Positions 40,794-50,222 are shown, counted from the stretch's first letter. The stretch: DNA of 64,000 nucleotides from Gammaproteobacteria bacterium (GCA_028293725.1 JAQGOE010000355.1:1-64000); one strand, 5' to 3'. Notes: generated by a model not told the origin, from the sequence alone. Numbers and translations: made by a program.

Positions 40794-42053
40794 TCAATGT
40801 CGAGGCTCGGGGATCAGCCGGGAGCTGCGCTGCCCCGTCACGTAACTCCACAACCACTGCATCTGCACTCGCAGACGGTTTTGCACCTGGGGAAGGAACA
40901 TCACGTGGATGAGGGCCCACAGGATCCAGGTCAAAGTCCCGCTCATCTGGAGTTTGCCACGCTCCAGAATGGCGAAATTCTTACCGACGACCGCCATGTT
41001 GCCCCGGTCCCGGTAGCGGAAGTCTTTGGCAAACGGCCTCCCCGCCAGGCGCGCCGCGAGCACGCGGCCCACGAATCTGCCCTCTTGAATAGCGACCTGT
41101 GCCACGCCGGGCAACGGGTGCCCATTACGAACCACGGCCGCCGCGTCTCCAATGACGAAGACATCCGGGTGCCCTGGAACATCGAGCAAATTGCCGACGA
41201 TCGCGCGGCCCGCGCGGTCGGTTTTGACGCCAAGTTGCCCGATCAAAGGCGATGCCTGCACTCCGGCCGTCCACAGTACCGTATCGCTTTCGATTCGCTG
41301 CCCCGCGACCCACACCCCTGTTGCATCGACGCGCTCGACAATGACACCCGGTCGCATCTCCACGCCGAGCTTGCCCAGGCGGCGCGCCGCCTTGGCGGAC
41401 AACGCCCCGCTGAAAGTCGGCAAGACGCGCCCGGCACCCTCAATCAACAGGATCCTGGTATCCGCGGGATTGATGCGCCGAAAGTTGGAGCGCAGTGTGA
41501 TGCGCGCCATCTGTGCGATCGAGGCAGCCAGCTCGACGCCGGTTGGGCCGGCGCCGACGAGAACGAACGTGAGCGCTCGAGCGCGCTCCGCCCCATCCTC
41601 CATCTGCTCGGCCCGCTCATAGGCACTCAAAATGCGGGCACGAATCCACTCCGCATCCGCGATGGTCTTCAGGCTCGGAGCGAATTGCGCGAATTCATCA
41701 TGTCCGAAATAAGTGGGCCGCACTCCCGCGGCGACGACGAGGTAGTCGAACGCAATATTCGTTGCCGGCAGCCCGGGTGAGCTCACCTTCACCCGCCGGT
41801 AGTCCAACTCGATGTCAGTCACCTCTCCCAGCAACACCGACAGGTTCGGCTGCCGTTGTGACAACTGGCGCAGCGGCGCAGCCACCTCCGAGGGCGCGAG
41901 AACGGCCGTCGCAACTTGATACAAAAGCGGCTGAAAGATATGGTGGTTGCGGCGATCGATGATGAGAACTTCGGCATCGGCGCCCCTGAGCGCCCGAGCC
42001 GCAGCCACCCCGCCGAAGCCGCCTCCCAGGACGACGACGCGCTTTGCTCTCAT
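40794..42053 (-). CDS. type II NADH dehydrogenase (NDH-2 like)
   Basis: A 419-residue FAD-linked NAD(P)H:quinone oxidoreductase. FAD motif VVVLGGGFGGVAAARAL near the start, NAD motif FVLVGAGPTGVELAASIAQM, then a C-terminal FAD segment (VFVIGDAAAV) and an amphipathic/hydrophobic tail (LTWILWALIHVMFLPQV) for membrane attachment. The enzyme feeds electrons from NADH to quinone without pumping protons. Confidence 0.92.
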   Translation of the reverse strand: MRAKRVVVLGGGFGGVAAARALRGADAEVLIIDRRNHHIFQPLLYQVATAVLAPSEVAAPLRQLSQRQPNLSVLLGEVTDIELDYRRVKVSSPGLPATNIAFDYLVVAAGVRPTYFGHDEFAQFAPSLKTIADAEWIRARILSAYERAEQMEDGAERARALTFVLVGAGPTGVELAASIAQMARITLRSNFRRINPADTRILLIEGAGRVLPTFSGALSAKAARRLGKLGVEMRPGVIVERVDATGVWVAGQRIESDTVLWTAGVQASPLIGQLGVKTDRAGRAIVGNLLDVPGHPDVFVIGDAAAVVRNGHPLPGVAQVAIQEGRFVGRVLAARLAGRPFAKDFRYRDRGNMAVVGKNFAILERGKLQMSGTLTWILWALIHVMFLPQVQNRLRVQMQWLWSYVTGQRSSRLIPEPRH

Positions 42054-42135
42054 GCTTCAGCAGGCCGAGCAGCACGCGGTCACGTTCTGCATCACCGCGA
42101 CACGTTTGATATCAGTCCCCATGGGCTGGCACTCC

Positions 42136-43896
42136 TCAGGATACGAAAGCGCTGAATCCCGTAATCGCCTTACCGACAATCAACGAGTTCATCTCGCGCG
42201 TGCCCTCGTAGGAGTACAGGGCTTCGGAGTCGGCGAAGAATCGCGCCACGTTGTAGTCGAGAACGATTCCGTTACCGCCGCAGACCTCGCGGGCCCAGGC
42301 CACCGTCTCACGCATGCGCGTCGTACAGAACGCCTTGGCGAGCGAGGCGTGCTGATCCTTGAGTTTCCCCTGATCCTGCAATTGCGCGAGTCGTACGACC
42401 ATGCATTGTGACGCCGTGATGTTGCCAATCATCCTGCTGAGCAGATCCTGCACGAGCTGGAAAGAGGCAATCGGTTTACCGAACTGCTCGCGCTTCTGCG
42501 CATAAGCGAGCGCATGTTCGTAGGCGCCCATGCTGCAACCAACAGCCTCCCAGGCAACGTACTGCCGAGTCAGACGCAAAACGCGCGAGGTATCGCGGAA
42601 TGAGTTGTCGCCCTGGAGCCGGTTCTCCTCCGGCACCCGACAGTTATCGAGCGTGATCACGCCGTTCTGCACGACGCGCAGCGCGACCTTGCGCTCGATC
42701 TTCTGTACCGAGAAACCCGGCGCCGTCTTGTTCTCGACAATGAAGCCTTTGACCTGGTTGTCCGCCTCGTCCCGCGCCCAGATGATGGACAGATCGCACC
42801 AGGGCGAGTTGCCGATCCAGCGCTTCTGGCCGTTCAGCACCCACTCGTCTCCTTCGCGCCGCGCCGTGGTCAGAAGACCTCCACCGGCGCCCGACCCCAC
42901 CAGGGGCTCGGTCAATCCGAAGCACCCGATCTTCTCGAGCCGCGCCATAGGGGGCAGCCACTTCTGCTTCTGCTCTTCCGAGCCGCCCAGATAGATCGAG
43001 CCCATGGCCAGCCCGCTGTGCACGCCATAGAAAGTCGCGATCGAGGCGTCGACTCGCGCCATCTCCATGGCAATGAAGCCGTCCAGCAAGGTGCTGCCAC
43101 CCGGACAGCCATAGCCCTCGAAGCCGACGCCCGCGATGTTGAGTTCGGCGATTCCCGGCAGTAGCTCGAAAGGAAACGCGTCCTCCGCCCAGAACTTGTT
43201 GATGACCGGGGCGACTTTCGTCTCCATGAACGTGCGCACCTTCGTGAGAAGCGCCCGCTCTGAATCGCTCAGGTGCTCGGCGACGAGATAGAAATCGCTA
43301 TCGGGGGCCGGCAGAGCGGGAGCCGGTTTTCTGGCTGTGGCATTGGCTGACATGAGGGCTCCGAAAGACTGTGTGATTCCAGGAATGGGGAGTGTCGGCG
43401 GACTGTCCTCGTCGTGTGTCACCTGCATCAGGCCGGTCCGTGCCCAGTACGCTGTAACGTCGAAACCCGGCTTGTCCGCTTCGGGACCGACAGACCCGTA
43501 TCCGGTAATGTCCGCGTAGATCAGACGCGGGTTCAATGGGGCGATCTCCTCATACGTGAGACCGAGCCCCTTTCTGACCTTGGGCGGATAATTCGTGACC
43601 AGGACGTCCGCCCACCTCGCGAGTCGGATCAGGACCTCCCGCGCCGCTGGACTCTTGAGGTCCAGCGCGATGCTGCGTTTATTCCGGTTGGTCAACTGCC
43701 AGGCGTAGTTGCGCTCGCAGACCGGATTCGGCGGCGTGGCATAGAAGTAGCGGTACGGGTCTCCCCTTCCGGGCGGCTCCACTTTGACCACTGTGGCGCC
43801 GAAGTCCGAAAGAATCGTGGTGGCGGCCGGTCCCGCGATATAACTCGCGAGATCCACGACTTTCAGGTCGGAGAAAATATTTCCGGCCGATGACAT
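42136..43896 (-). CDS. fusion: truncated CaiB/BaiF CoA-transferase plus acyl-CoA dehydrogenase
   Basis: A 586-residue reading frame. Residues 1 to about 180 are the N-terminal part of a class III CoA-transferase (DLASYIAGPAATTILSDFGA, later GYGSVGPEADKPGFDVTAYW with the catalytic-type Asp) and stop near PTLPIPGI, less than half of the normal 400 residues. From an internal ATG at 43353 a complete acyl-CoA dehydrogenase of the glutaryl-CoA dehydrogenase/ACX4 type follows (GCFGLTEP, NGQKRWIGN, and YEGTREMN with the catalytic Glu). The internal ATG looks like the original start of the dehydrogenase. An in-frame deletion that joined two neighbouring genes explains this best. The dehydrogenase part should work; the transferase half lacks its C-terminal domain. 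Confidence 0.87.
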   Translation of the reverse strand: MSSAGNIFSDLKVVDLASYIAGPAATTILSDFGATVVKVEPPGRGDPYRYFYATPPNPVCERNYAWQLTNRNKRSIALDLKSPAAREVLIRLARWADVLVTNYPPKVRKGLGLTYEEIAPLNPRLIYADITGYGSVGPEADKPGFDVTAYWARTGLMQVTHDEDSPPTLPIPGITQSFGALMSANATARKPAPALPAPDSDFYLVAEHLSDSERALLTKVRTFMETKVAPVINKFWAEDAFPFELLPGIAELNIAGVGFEGYGCPGGSTLLDGFIAMEMARVDASIATFYGVHSGLAMGSIYLGGSEEQKQKWLPPMARLEKIGCFGLTEPLVGSGAGGGLLTTARREGDEWVLNGQKRWIGNSPWCDLSIIWARDEADNQVKGFIVENKTAPGFSVQKIERKVALRVVQNGVITLDNCRVPEENRLQGDNSFRDTSRVLRLTRQYVAWEAVGCSMGAYEHALAYAQKREQFGKPIASFQLVQDLLSRMIGNITASQCMVVRLAQLQDQGKLKDQHASLAKAFCTTRMRETVAWAREVCGGNGIVLDYNVARFFADSEALYSYEGTREMNSLIVGKAITGFSAFVS

Positions 43897-44031
43897 GCGT
43901 ATGGCCTTCGATGTGTGCGGTGAGTGTGCCGGCAGTTTGTCGATTCCGGCGTCAAGTTGGAATTGGAAGAACCGCACATCGCGTTGTGAATTCTCACAAC
44001 GACACTGGCCCGCCCCGCGCTCATTTTTCAG

Positions 44032-45648
44032 TCACAGCTTATTGAGGATCGCAGTCCCGTCTGGAGTGCCTAATCCTGTACACGCGTTCCAGCCCGGACC
44101 TGCGTTGTACCCCTGCAAGGTATTCATGATGGTGTTTGTTCCGTCCGTAACGTCGACGACCACGCCGTTCGCCGCATTCGCGTACAGGAAGGGGTTCAGG
44201 AAGCCTACATTCTTACCCTTCGCCTGGTTGAGCCTGGCAATCAGAGCGGCCATGAGTGGCGCGACGGCGCTGGTGCCACCCGATCTCACTTCGGACGAAT
44301 CCACGCGAACGAGGTAATTCCTGGCGCTCATCGCGATGTCCGGCACGCCACGGCCGGGCTGTCCACTCACGAGGCAGACCGGAACGTTCGCATTGGACTG
44401 ATAGTCGGGCACGGGGAAGACCTTGCTGATACCGCCTCCACTGGCCCATCCGCCACCCCCCTTAACATTCACATCGAACGGGGTGTTGTCATTCCATACC
44501 ACGTCCTTGCCGGAGACGGGATCAATTTGGGTGCCACCACAACTCAGGACCAAGTCGTCGCTCGAGGGATGATTGACGTGGACTTGATGATCCCAATCAC
44601 TCGCGCCGAGGTCGGCTGGACCATGATCTCCCGAGGCGGCACATACCGTGATGCCCAAATTGGCGGCCGCCGCGAACACCTCGTGGCACGCAGCAATCCC
44701 CTGTGGGTCATTAGAAACCTCGGGGCCGCCCCAACTGATCGAGATCACGCTGGGCTTTCTTTCCGTATCATGCACGGCGGCGGCGATAGCGTCGATAAAT
44801 CCCTGCTCAGTGCTCGGCGCGAAGTAGACAACGATATTGGCCTTGGGCACCACTGCACCGGCGACCAGGATGTCCAACATCACCTCGCCGTCGTCGGAGC
44901 GCGATGTCGCCGGGCTGTTGGCGGCGTGATCGACCGAAACCGCCGTGACCGTGGGCACGGGTAAGCCGAGGTTCTGAAAGTAAACCTGCAGATCGCTGTC
45001 CTGAAACCCACCGCCGAATTCAATCAGCGCAATGGTTTGCCCCGAGCCGTCGAGGGTCGCATCTCCCTGTTGAGTCGGGAAGTTGTAGCGTGTCGCATAT
45101 TGCGTCGACGGCACGCCGTGGCCCGTGCCGGGATCGGTGATTGCAGCACTCTTGAGGTGATGTGGCGCTCGATGCTTGCGGCGTGTATCGAAACCGAAAA
45201 TGCCGCTGATCAGGGGAGCCAGTTCCTGAGGGACCCGAATCTCGCCGCGCCGGCCGCGATAGGTGCCCGTAGAATGGTGATACAGCTGGACGTCGGCGTG
45301 AAACGCGTTGAGCAGATCTCCCAGTCTGCCTGTGAGCACCAACGACCGCCGCGCGGGACTTCGGTGCACGACCGTCAGGTTGTGCGTCTGTGCGAAGTGT
45401 TCAATGGCGTCGAGATCGGTCGGTTCGGCTCCGTGCTGGTCCGCCAGATCCTGGTGAGTCAGGTATTGCCTCTGCGCCAGGGGCTGACGGGCCAGTTCAT
45501 AGGCCTTCGAAATCAACTTTTTGGGGTCCCCTCGCGAGCGCAGGCGGACGGTAACGCTCGATATCTCATTCGGATCCACCGGGCCCGCCGGTTGAGAGGC
45601 CGGCAACAGCGCCTGCTGACTTCCAGTTATCGGTGAATACACCGTCAT
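44032..45648 (-). CDS. S53 family serine-carboxyl peptidase (kumamolisin-like)
   Basis: A 538-residue sedolisin/kumamolisin. Pro-domain at about 30-170 (VTVRLRSRGDP, later LGDLLNAFHADV), catalytic domain after it with Glu and Asp in GEVMLDILVAGAV, the oxyanion Asp in SGDHGPAD and the nucleophile Ser in GGTSAVAPLM; the C-terminal Ca2+ site is DVTDGTN and GPGWNACTGLGTPDG. These enzymes are secreted and active at acid pH. No classical signal peptide is seen at the N-terminus, which is common for kumamolisins. Confidence 0.92.
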   Translation of the reverse strand: MTVYSPITGSQQALLPASQPAGPVDPNEISSVTVRLRSRGDPKKLISKAYELARQPLAQRQYLTHQDLADQHGAEPTDLDAIEHFAQTHNLTVVHRSPARRSLVLTGRLGDLLNAFHADVQLYHHSTGTYRGRRGEIRVPQELAPLISGIFGFDTRRKHRAPHHLKSAAITDPGTGHGVPSTQYATRYNFPTQQGDATLDGSGQTIALIEFGGGFQDSDLQVYFQNLGLPVPTVTAVSVDHAANSPATSRSDDGEVMLDILVAGAVVPKANIVVYFAPSTEQGFIDAIAAAVHDTERKPSVISISWGGPEVSNDPQGIAACHEVFAAAANLGITVCAASGDHGPADLGASDWDHQVHVNHPSSDDLVLSCGGTQIDPVSGKDVVWNDNTPFDVNVKGGGGWASGGGISKVFPVPDYQSNANVPVCLVSGQPGRGVPDIAMSARNYLVRVDSSEVRSGGTSAVAPLMAALIARLNQAKGKNVGFLNPFLYANAANGVVVDVTDGTNTIMNTLQGYNAGPGWNACTGLGTPDGTAILNKL

Positions 45649-45827
45649 GACAATCCCTGTTGTTTTATTCTGAGCGATGCGTTCGTGCCTGGAAGGGCGC
45701 AGGAGTGACTATTACGATGGCGAGATTTTAGCAGGCGGCGCTTCTGCGCGGAAAATAAAGTGGGCGCGAGCGGTCCGAGTAAAGAGCCCGCCGCAGGACG
45801 GGGGTGCGACGACCCATTGACGGCCGG

Positions 45828-46805
45828 TCAAAAGCTCTCGCCGACCAACTCCTCACTCTTCTTCCAAAGCGCTGCCGCGTTGCGCGCATCCAGTGCATAG
45901 CTGCGCACTCCTTCGCTGACGGCGCTGATGGTGACATCGTCCGCAACGACCTGCCCGACGTGGCAATTCTCGCAGTAGCGTCCCCCGATCTCCTCCGGCG
46001 ATCCCCTGATCGCGGTCCAGATGGAGGTCGCCGCGCCCTGGGGAATGGACTTGTACTGAAAAGGCGGCTTGCCCTCCGCGGCGAGTTGCTTGTTCAGCTG
46101 GTCGACGATTTGCCCCAGGGCGGCGGCATCCATGTGGCGACCCAGTTCGGTGCGGATGCCACCCGGATGGACCGCCGCGGCGCGAATACCACGCCCCCGG
46201 TGGCGCTGGTCAAAAGCGACCGCGAAAAGAATGTTGGCTGTTTTCGAGCGTCCGTAGGCAATAAAGGGATGGTACGGTGTGCGCTCGAAGTTCGGATCCT
46301 CCAGGTCGACGTTGGCATAGCGGTGGCCTGCTGAGGATAGATTCACCAGCCGACCACCCTCGCGGATCAGCGGTGCGATCCGATTCACCAACACGAAGTG
46401 TCCCAGGTGATTGGTGCCAAACTGGGTCTCAAAACCATCTGTCGTGTGGCCGAAGGGCGTTGCCATGACGCCGGCATTGGCGATCACCACATCGAAGAGC
46501 TCCTTTTTCGCCAGCAACTCGCTCGCACAGCCGCGAACGCTGGCCAGATTGGCCAGATCGAGCGCGACAATCTCAAAGCGCCCGCCTGCGCTGGCTGAGT
46601 CCTTGCGCACTTGGGCCGTCGCGGCTTCAGCCTTGGCAATATCCCGCGCGGTCCCAACCACATGTGCGCCATGCGCCCCGAGCGCACGCGCGGTTTCGAT
46701 TCCGAGGCCAGCGGAAACACCCGTTACCAGGATGCGCTTTCCGCGCAAATTGACGCCAGACAGCACATCATCGGTGGTCGAGTTTGCGTCGAATGTCTTA
46801 GCCAT
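45828..46805 (-). CDS. short-chain dehydrogenase/reductase (retinol-dehydrogenase-like)
   Basis: A 325-residue SDR. Cofactor motif TGVSAGLG near residue 29, NAGVM motif, catalytic Ser in NLSSAGHRY and Tyr/Lys in AYGRSKTAN. The length with a 40-residue C-terminal extension matches the WW-oxidoreductase/retinol dehydrogenase-like group. AGGAA precedes the ATG. It is divergent from a TetR regulator, whose operators lie between, so it is probably the regulated target. Confidence 0.92.
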   Translation of the reverse strand: MAKTFDANSTTDDVLSGVNLRGKRILVTGVSAGLGIETARALGAHGAHVVGTARDIAKAEAATAQVRKDSASAGGRFEIVALDLANLASVRGCASELLAKKELFDVVIANAGVMATPFGHTTDGFETQFGTNHLGHFVLVNRIAPLIREGGRLVNLSSAGHRYANVDLEDPNFERTPYHPFIAYGRSKTANILFAVAFDQRHRGRGIRAAAVHPGGIRTELGRHMDAAALGQIVDQLNKQLAAEGKPPFQYKSIPQGAATSIWTAIRGSPEEIGGRYCENCHVGQVVADDVTISAVSEGVRSYALDARNAAALWKKSEELVGESF

Positions 46806-46844
46806 GTGCGTTCCTATTGACCCGCCGGGATGAAACGGATAAAA

Positions 46845-46887
46845 GCGGAGATACCCTCCGCTAAATAATAAGCGGAGACACTCTCCG
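46845..46887. promoter_or_regulatory. tandem TetR-type operators
   Basis: Two copies of a near-identical inverted repeat lie between the SDR and TetR genes: GCGGAG-ATACC-CTCCGC (46845-46861) and CGGAGA-CAC-TCTCCG (46873-46887). The 17-mers starting GCGGAGA agree at 14 positions and are offset by 27 bp. This is the expected place for autoregulation by the TetR protein. Confidence 0.72.
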
Positions 46888-46903
46888 AGTGCAAATGATT
46901 TCC

Positions 46904-47533
46904 ATGGCCAAGAAGAAAGCCAAGACGACTCAACGCAAGCCGCGGGCCGACGGCGAGCGCAACCGCGAGCGCATCCTGCAGGTCGCCAAGCTGGCTTTTA
47001 CCCGCTCAGGAGCTGACATCTCATTGGATGATGTCGCCAAGCAGGCTGAGGTCGGACCCGGGACCCTGTATCGGCACTTCGCGACTCGGGAGGCGCTTCT
47101 GGAGGCGGTCTATCGCACCGAAGTCGAGCGTCTGGCCGCTGCCGAACGCGAATTCTCGGTCACCCTCCCCCCGGTTGACGCCCTACGCGCCTGGATGTTG
47201 TTGTTTGTGGATTACATCGCCACCAAGCAACTCATCGCCCCGGCAGTCAACACGCTGTTCGAAAAGCCCTCCAAGCTGTTCGAGCCATCCGGCGCCTTGA
47301 TCAAGGGAGCGATCAATTCCCTGGTGCAGCGAGCCATTGAGAGCGGCGATATCCGTCCTGATCTCGATCCCATCGACCTGCTGCGCGCGTTGGTTGGCGT
47401 CTCCAATGTGGCTTCCACACCGGACTGGCCCGAGAGTGCCCGCAGGCTGGTGCACATTCTCCTGGCAGGGTCCCGACCGACGTCAGACGCCGCCGCCAGC
47501 CGGGCTAACGGGATTACGCCTCAACCAAAGTAA
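46904..47533 (+). CDS. TetR-family regulator
   Basis: A 209-residue repressor. Basic N-terminus (AKKKAKTTQRKPRADGERNR), helix-turn-helix about 20-65 (ISLDDVAKQAEVGPGTLYRHF) and a C-terminal ligand/dimer domain like the SbtR-type (TetR_C_33) group. ATG 46904 chosen, although GTG 46889 and ATG 46895 are in frame. Divergent from the SDR gene and flanked by tandem operators, so it likely represses both. Confidence 0.9.
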   Translation: MAKKKAKTTQRKPRADGERNRERILQVAKLAFTRSGADISLDDVAKQAEVGPGTLYRHFATREALLEAVYRTEVERLAAAEREFSVTLPPVDALRAWMLLFVDYIATKQLIAPAVNTLFEKPSKLFEPSGALIKGAINSLVQRAIESGDIRPDLDPIDLLRALVGVSNVASTPDWPESARRLVHILLAGSRPTSDAAASRANGITPQPK

Positions 47534-47954
47534 TATATTGGGAGCGTTCCTTATGGACCTGGATTAGCTCAGCAACACCTCGATCGAAGGTAGCTAGCTT
47601 GCCTTTGTGATGCTGAACCAACGCGACAAGATAGGCGTCAGTGACCTGTCGATGACCTACCAGTGCCATGCTAGTAAAGATTTTTGCCTCCGCCGGCGCG
47701 ACATCGTCGGCCCAGAAGCGATGCCCCGATATCGCAACAATTTTCTGCAATACCTGTAGCGCCGCGTGCGGCGTAACGGCATCGGCGATGATCTTGGGGT
47801 TAGATGAAATGCGGATGAACGCGGCCTGCGTCACAGGACATGTTGCCCAGCCGCTGTGCCCAACGCCTTGGAACCACTCATGTGCCTTGGCATGATGAAC
47901 ATGCTGGGGCCATGCCAGGGCAATCAACAGATTGGTATCGAGTAGATATGCCAC
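47514..47954 (-). CDS. vapC: VapC-type PIN-domain toxin
   Basis: A 146-residue PIN ribonuclease. Acidic residues Asp6 in YLLDTNLL, Asp in VTDAYLVAL and Asp in LATFDRGV are present; the residue that is often Glu in the CPLTE motif is Gln here (CPVTQAAF), which occurs in part of this subgroup. It starts one base after the antitoxin stop, so it is cotranscribed with it. VapC toxins cut tRNA or rRNA; the target is unknown. Confidence 0.9.
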   Translation of the reverse strand: MAYLLDTNLLIALAWPQHVHHAKAHEWFQGVGHSGWATCPVTQAAFIRISSNPKIIADAVTPHAALQVLQKIVAISGHRFWADDVAPAEAKIFTSMALVGHRQVTDAYLVALVQHHKGKLATFDRGVAELIQVHKERSQYITLVEA

Positions 47955-48179
47955 TCACCCCTCATCCTCGTCACGGCGGACGTCCTCAGGCGTCAGCGGA
48001 GCTGCGCCTTTCGATACCTGAAACACCGGGAAACCCTGGCGCGTTCCTACTCGGCTACGCGCTTCGAGACCTCGGCGCGCGAGCTCCGAAATCACCTCGC
48101 CGATACTCTTGGACTTCGCGGCTGCAATTTGGCGCGCAGCGTTCAAGATATCGGCGTCGATCTTGAGAGTAGTCCGCAT
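47955..48179 (-). CDS. vapB: VapB-type ribbon-helix-helix antitoxin
   Basis: A 74-residue antitoxin. Start MRTTLKIDADILNAARQIAA with IGEVISELARRGL forms the CopG/ribbon-helix-helix DNA-binding unit; the acidic C-terminal tail (LTPEDVRRDEDEG) is the toxin-neutralising part. It lies first in the operon, downstream of a clear promoter with direct repeats. Confidence 0.9.
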   Translation of the reverse strand: MRTTLKIDADILNAARQIAAAKSKSIGEVISELARRGLEARSRVGTRQGFPVFQVSKGAAPLTPEDVRRDEDEG

Positions 48180-48213
48180 ATGAGTCGGCCTTTCAGGGGA
48201 GAAAGTGGGTTGA

Positions 48214-48243
48214 CATCATAGCATCAGCACATCACAGCATCAA
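48214..48243 (-). promoter_or_regulatory. vapBC promoter with direct repeats
   Basis: On the minus strand TTGATG (48243-48238), 17 bases, then TATGAT (48220-48215): a near-consensus sigma-70 promoter about 36 bases before the antitoxin ATG. On the plus strand the same segment is two direct repeats, CATCATAGCATCA (48214-48226) and CATCACAGCATCA (48230-48242), 12 of 13 identical with a 16-bp period, a likely binding site for the VapB/VapBC autoregulator. Confidence 0.7.
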
Positions 48244-48396
48244 CCCAGCTTTCAAGGCTAAGGCCGATCACTCCATTCTCGAGTTTGCATCTACTTATTA
48301 TTGTAAGTTATTGAATAATGGGTAATATTTACGGAGGGTTGACGCCCAACCTCGGTGTCGTAATGGGCCACGAGGCCCACACGCCGACGGCCAACA

Positions 48397-50013
48397 TCAA
48401 ACTCGAGGCAACTGCTCTCCCGGTACCCACCATCCATGGATCTGCCCGACGACCCGCGTCGGGAGCCTGACGGTGGCGATGGGGCCATCGCCAAGCCGTT
48501 CAGCGTCGAACACGAGCAGGTCGGAGCGGCCGCCCTCCTTCATACGGGTGGCAACGCCCATGAGGTAGCCCGAGGCTTCTGGAGCACTCTTGCTCTTCGG
48601 CGCGAAACAGGCTTCCGCGAGCGTCGTGCCCGGAGGCGCCTTGTAGATCTGGCTGGTGCGGGTTTGATGATCGAAGCGCGCATAGCAGTTACTGCCACCG
48701 AACATCGGCGAGCCAACCTCCTGGCACGGCAGGAACCCGAATCGGTAAGGCACGGTGAGATATCGATCGTCGATCCGCGGCAGCGCGCCGAGGTAGTTCG
48801 CGTACAGGGTCTCGATCTGATAGTCCTTGGGCGTCTTGTGCGAGAGGTCAACGGACAACCGCGTGATGCGGCTCGAGCCGCGCATCGGGTCCCACTTCGT
48901 GTCATCCCGGAACGGCATGAAGGGAAACGGGTTGAACTCGGACATCTCCACGTCGACGACGATCTTGTGTCCGTCGTCGAAGGCACCCATAACGTGGGTG
49001 GAACTGCGTGTGGGTCCTTTCACCCACTGGATCTCTTTGCCATCGCCGCCCCGGCGCATGAAGCCAAAGTAGGTGGGCTTCGTGCCGTCCCAGGACCAGT
49101 GGATGCCACCGCGCTTCATCTGTTCGTGATCGATGGCCAGCGGGAAAACGTAGAACACAACATGTTTCTGCGTCACGGCGAAGTCGTGCAACATGCCGAC
49201 GTAAGGCACCTTGATCCACGTGTTCCAGACACGCTTGCCCTCCGGGGTGTACTCGAAGACGTTCACCTCGTCGGAACCGAAGCCCCTCCCCTCGTAGCCG
49301 AAGGCAATCATGTTGCCGGTGACCGCGTCGACTTTGGGGTGCGCTGTGAAGGTCTTGCTCTCGAGCTGGCCGTCGAAGGTGTAGTAGTCGTCGACCGTCT
49401 CTAGCGTTAGCGGATTCAAGGCTACGGGTGGGCTGTCTTCCTTAAATGCCAACAATTTTTCGCGCCAATAGAGGATGTGCGTGTTGGCCGTACCGCGGCT
49501 GACGTCCTGGACGCTCGGGTCGTCCGTTGACGGGTTGCGGTACATCGGAAAGAGGATCTTGTGAGCCGCGGCCTGCGCCTTGTAGCGCTGGTTACGCGCA
49601 TAGCGGCTTCTGAAGCTGACACGTCCGTTCTCGAACCGAAACATACTCACGTGCCCCTCGCCGTCGAAGGGGATGTTGTGCGGGTTCATCGGGTACTGGG
49701 CGTCGGGACCGACCCGATAGAATATGCCGTGCAGATCCGCGGGCAGCTTTCCCTCGATTTCGCAATCGGTCACGTCGCACTCGAGGCGGAACAGGCTCGG
49801 AGGCGCCGGGGCTCCCGGCGGGGGCATGCCGGCGGTGTCGCGCGGGTTCGTCTCCGACAGCGGCGCTCCGGGCGCCTGCGCCTGCGTGGAGGTGGACTCA
49901 ACCATGCCCAAGGCGGCGGCTGCGCCCAGCGCGCTACCCACGAAACTACGGCGGGTGGGCGTCGCGGACGTACCGGAGTCCACCGGATCATTGCTGGAGT
50001 GCTTTTGTGTCAT
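48397..50013 (-). CDS. carotenoid cleavage oxygenase family protein, Tat-exported
   Basis: A 538-residue RPE65/lignostilbene dioxygenase family enzyme. The N-terminus has a Tat signal (TRRSFVGSALGAAAALG). Four iron-binding His are recognisable in FTAHPKVD, GMLHDFAVT, STHVMGAF and QIHGWW. The family cleaves alkene bonds of carotenoids, stilbenes or phenylpropenes; the closest look is to bacterial lignostilbene/isoeugenol-type oxygenases. ATG 50013 chosen at the start of the Tat leader region; a TTG at 50052 is also open. Confidence 0.9.
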   Translation of the reverse strand: MTQKHSSNDPVDSGTSATPTRRSFVGSALGAAAALGMVESTSTQAQAPGAPLSETNPRDTAGMPPPGAPAPPSLFRLECDVTDCEIEGKLPADLHGIFYRVGPDAQYPMNPHNIPFDGEGHVSMFRFENGRVSFRSRYARNQRYKAQAAAHKILFPMYRNPSTDDPSVQDVSRGTANTHILYWREKLLAFKEDSPPVALNPLTLETVDDYYTFDGQLESKTFTAHPKVDAVTGNMIAFGYEGRGFGSDEVNVFEYTPEGKRVWNTWIKVPYVGMLHDFAVTQKHVVFYVFPLAIDHEQMKRGGIHWSWDGTKPTYFGFMRRGGDGKEIQWVKGPTRSSTHVMGAFDDGHKIVVDVEMSEFNPFPFMPFRDDTKWDPMRGSSRITRLSVDLSHKTPKDYQIETLYANYLGALPRIDDRYLTVPYRFGFLPCQEVGSPMFGGSNCYARFDHQTRTSQIYKAPPGTTLAEACFAPKSKSAPEASGYLMGVATRMKEGGRSDLLVFDAERLGDGPIATVRLPTRVVGQIHGWWVPGEQLPRV

Positions 50014-50053
50014 GGCGAAGAAGCGGTTCAGGGTGACGAGCGGAGATCGCAAC

Positions 50054-50067
50054 TATACACCGGTATA
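50054..50067. promoter_or_regulatory. possible operator upstream of the carotenoid oxygenase
   Basis: TATACACCGGTATA, an inverted repeat with 5-bp arms (TATAC/GTATA), lies 40 bases upstream of the oxygenase start. The shape is like operators of TetR-family repressors. Single short site, so uncertain. Confidence 0.35.
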
Positions 50068-50222
50068 AAGTACGGGTGCCCAATCGCGAGCCGCAAACCA
50101 CGCCGTGGTCGGCTTGAGAACTGACATCTTGCATGGAACGTACGAGGCTGCTGGCGGATGGCATTCAGGACGAAAATGGCCGCTGCCTCGTGCGTCGTAA
50201 TTCAGCCTACTCGGTTCGCCTC

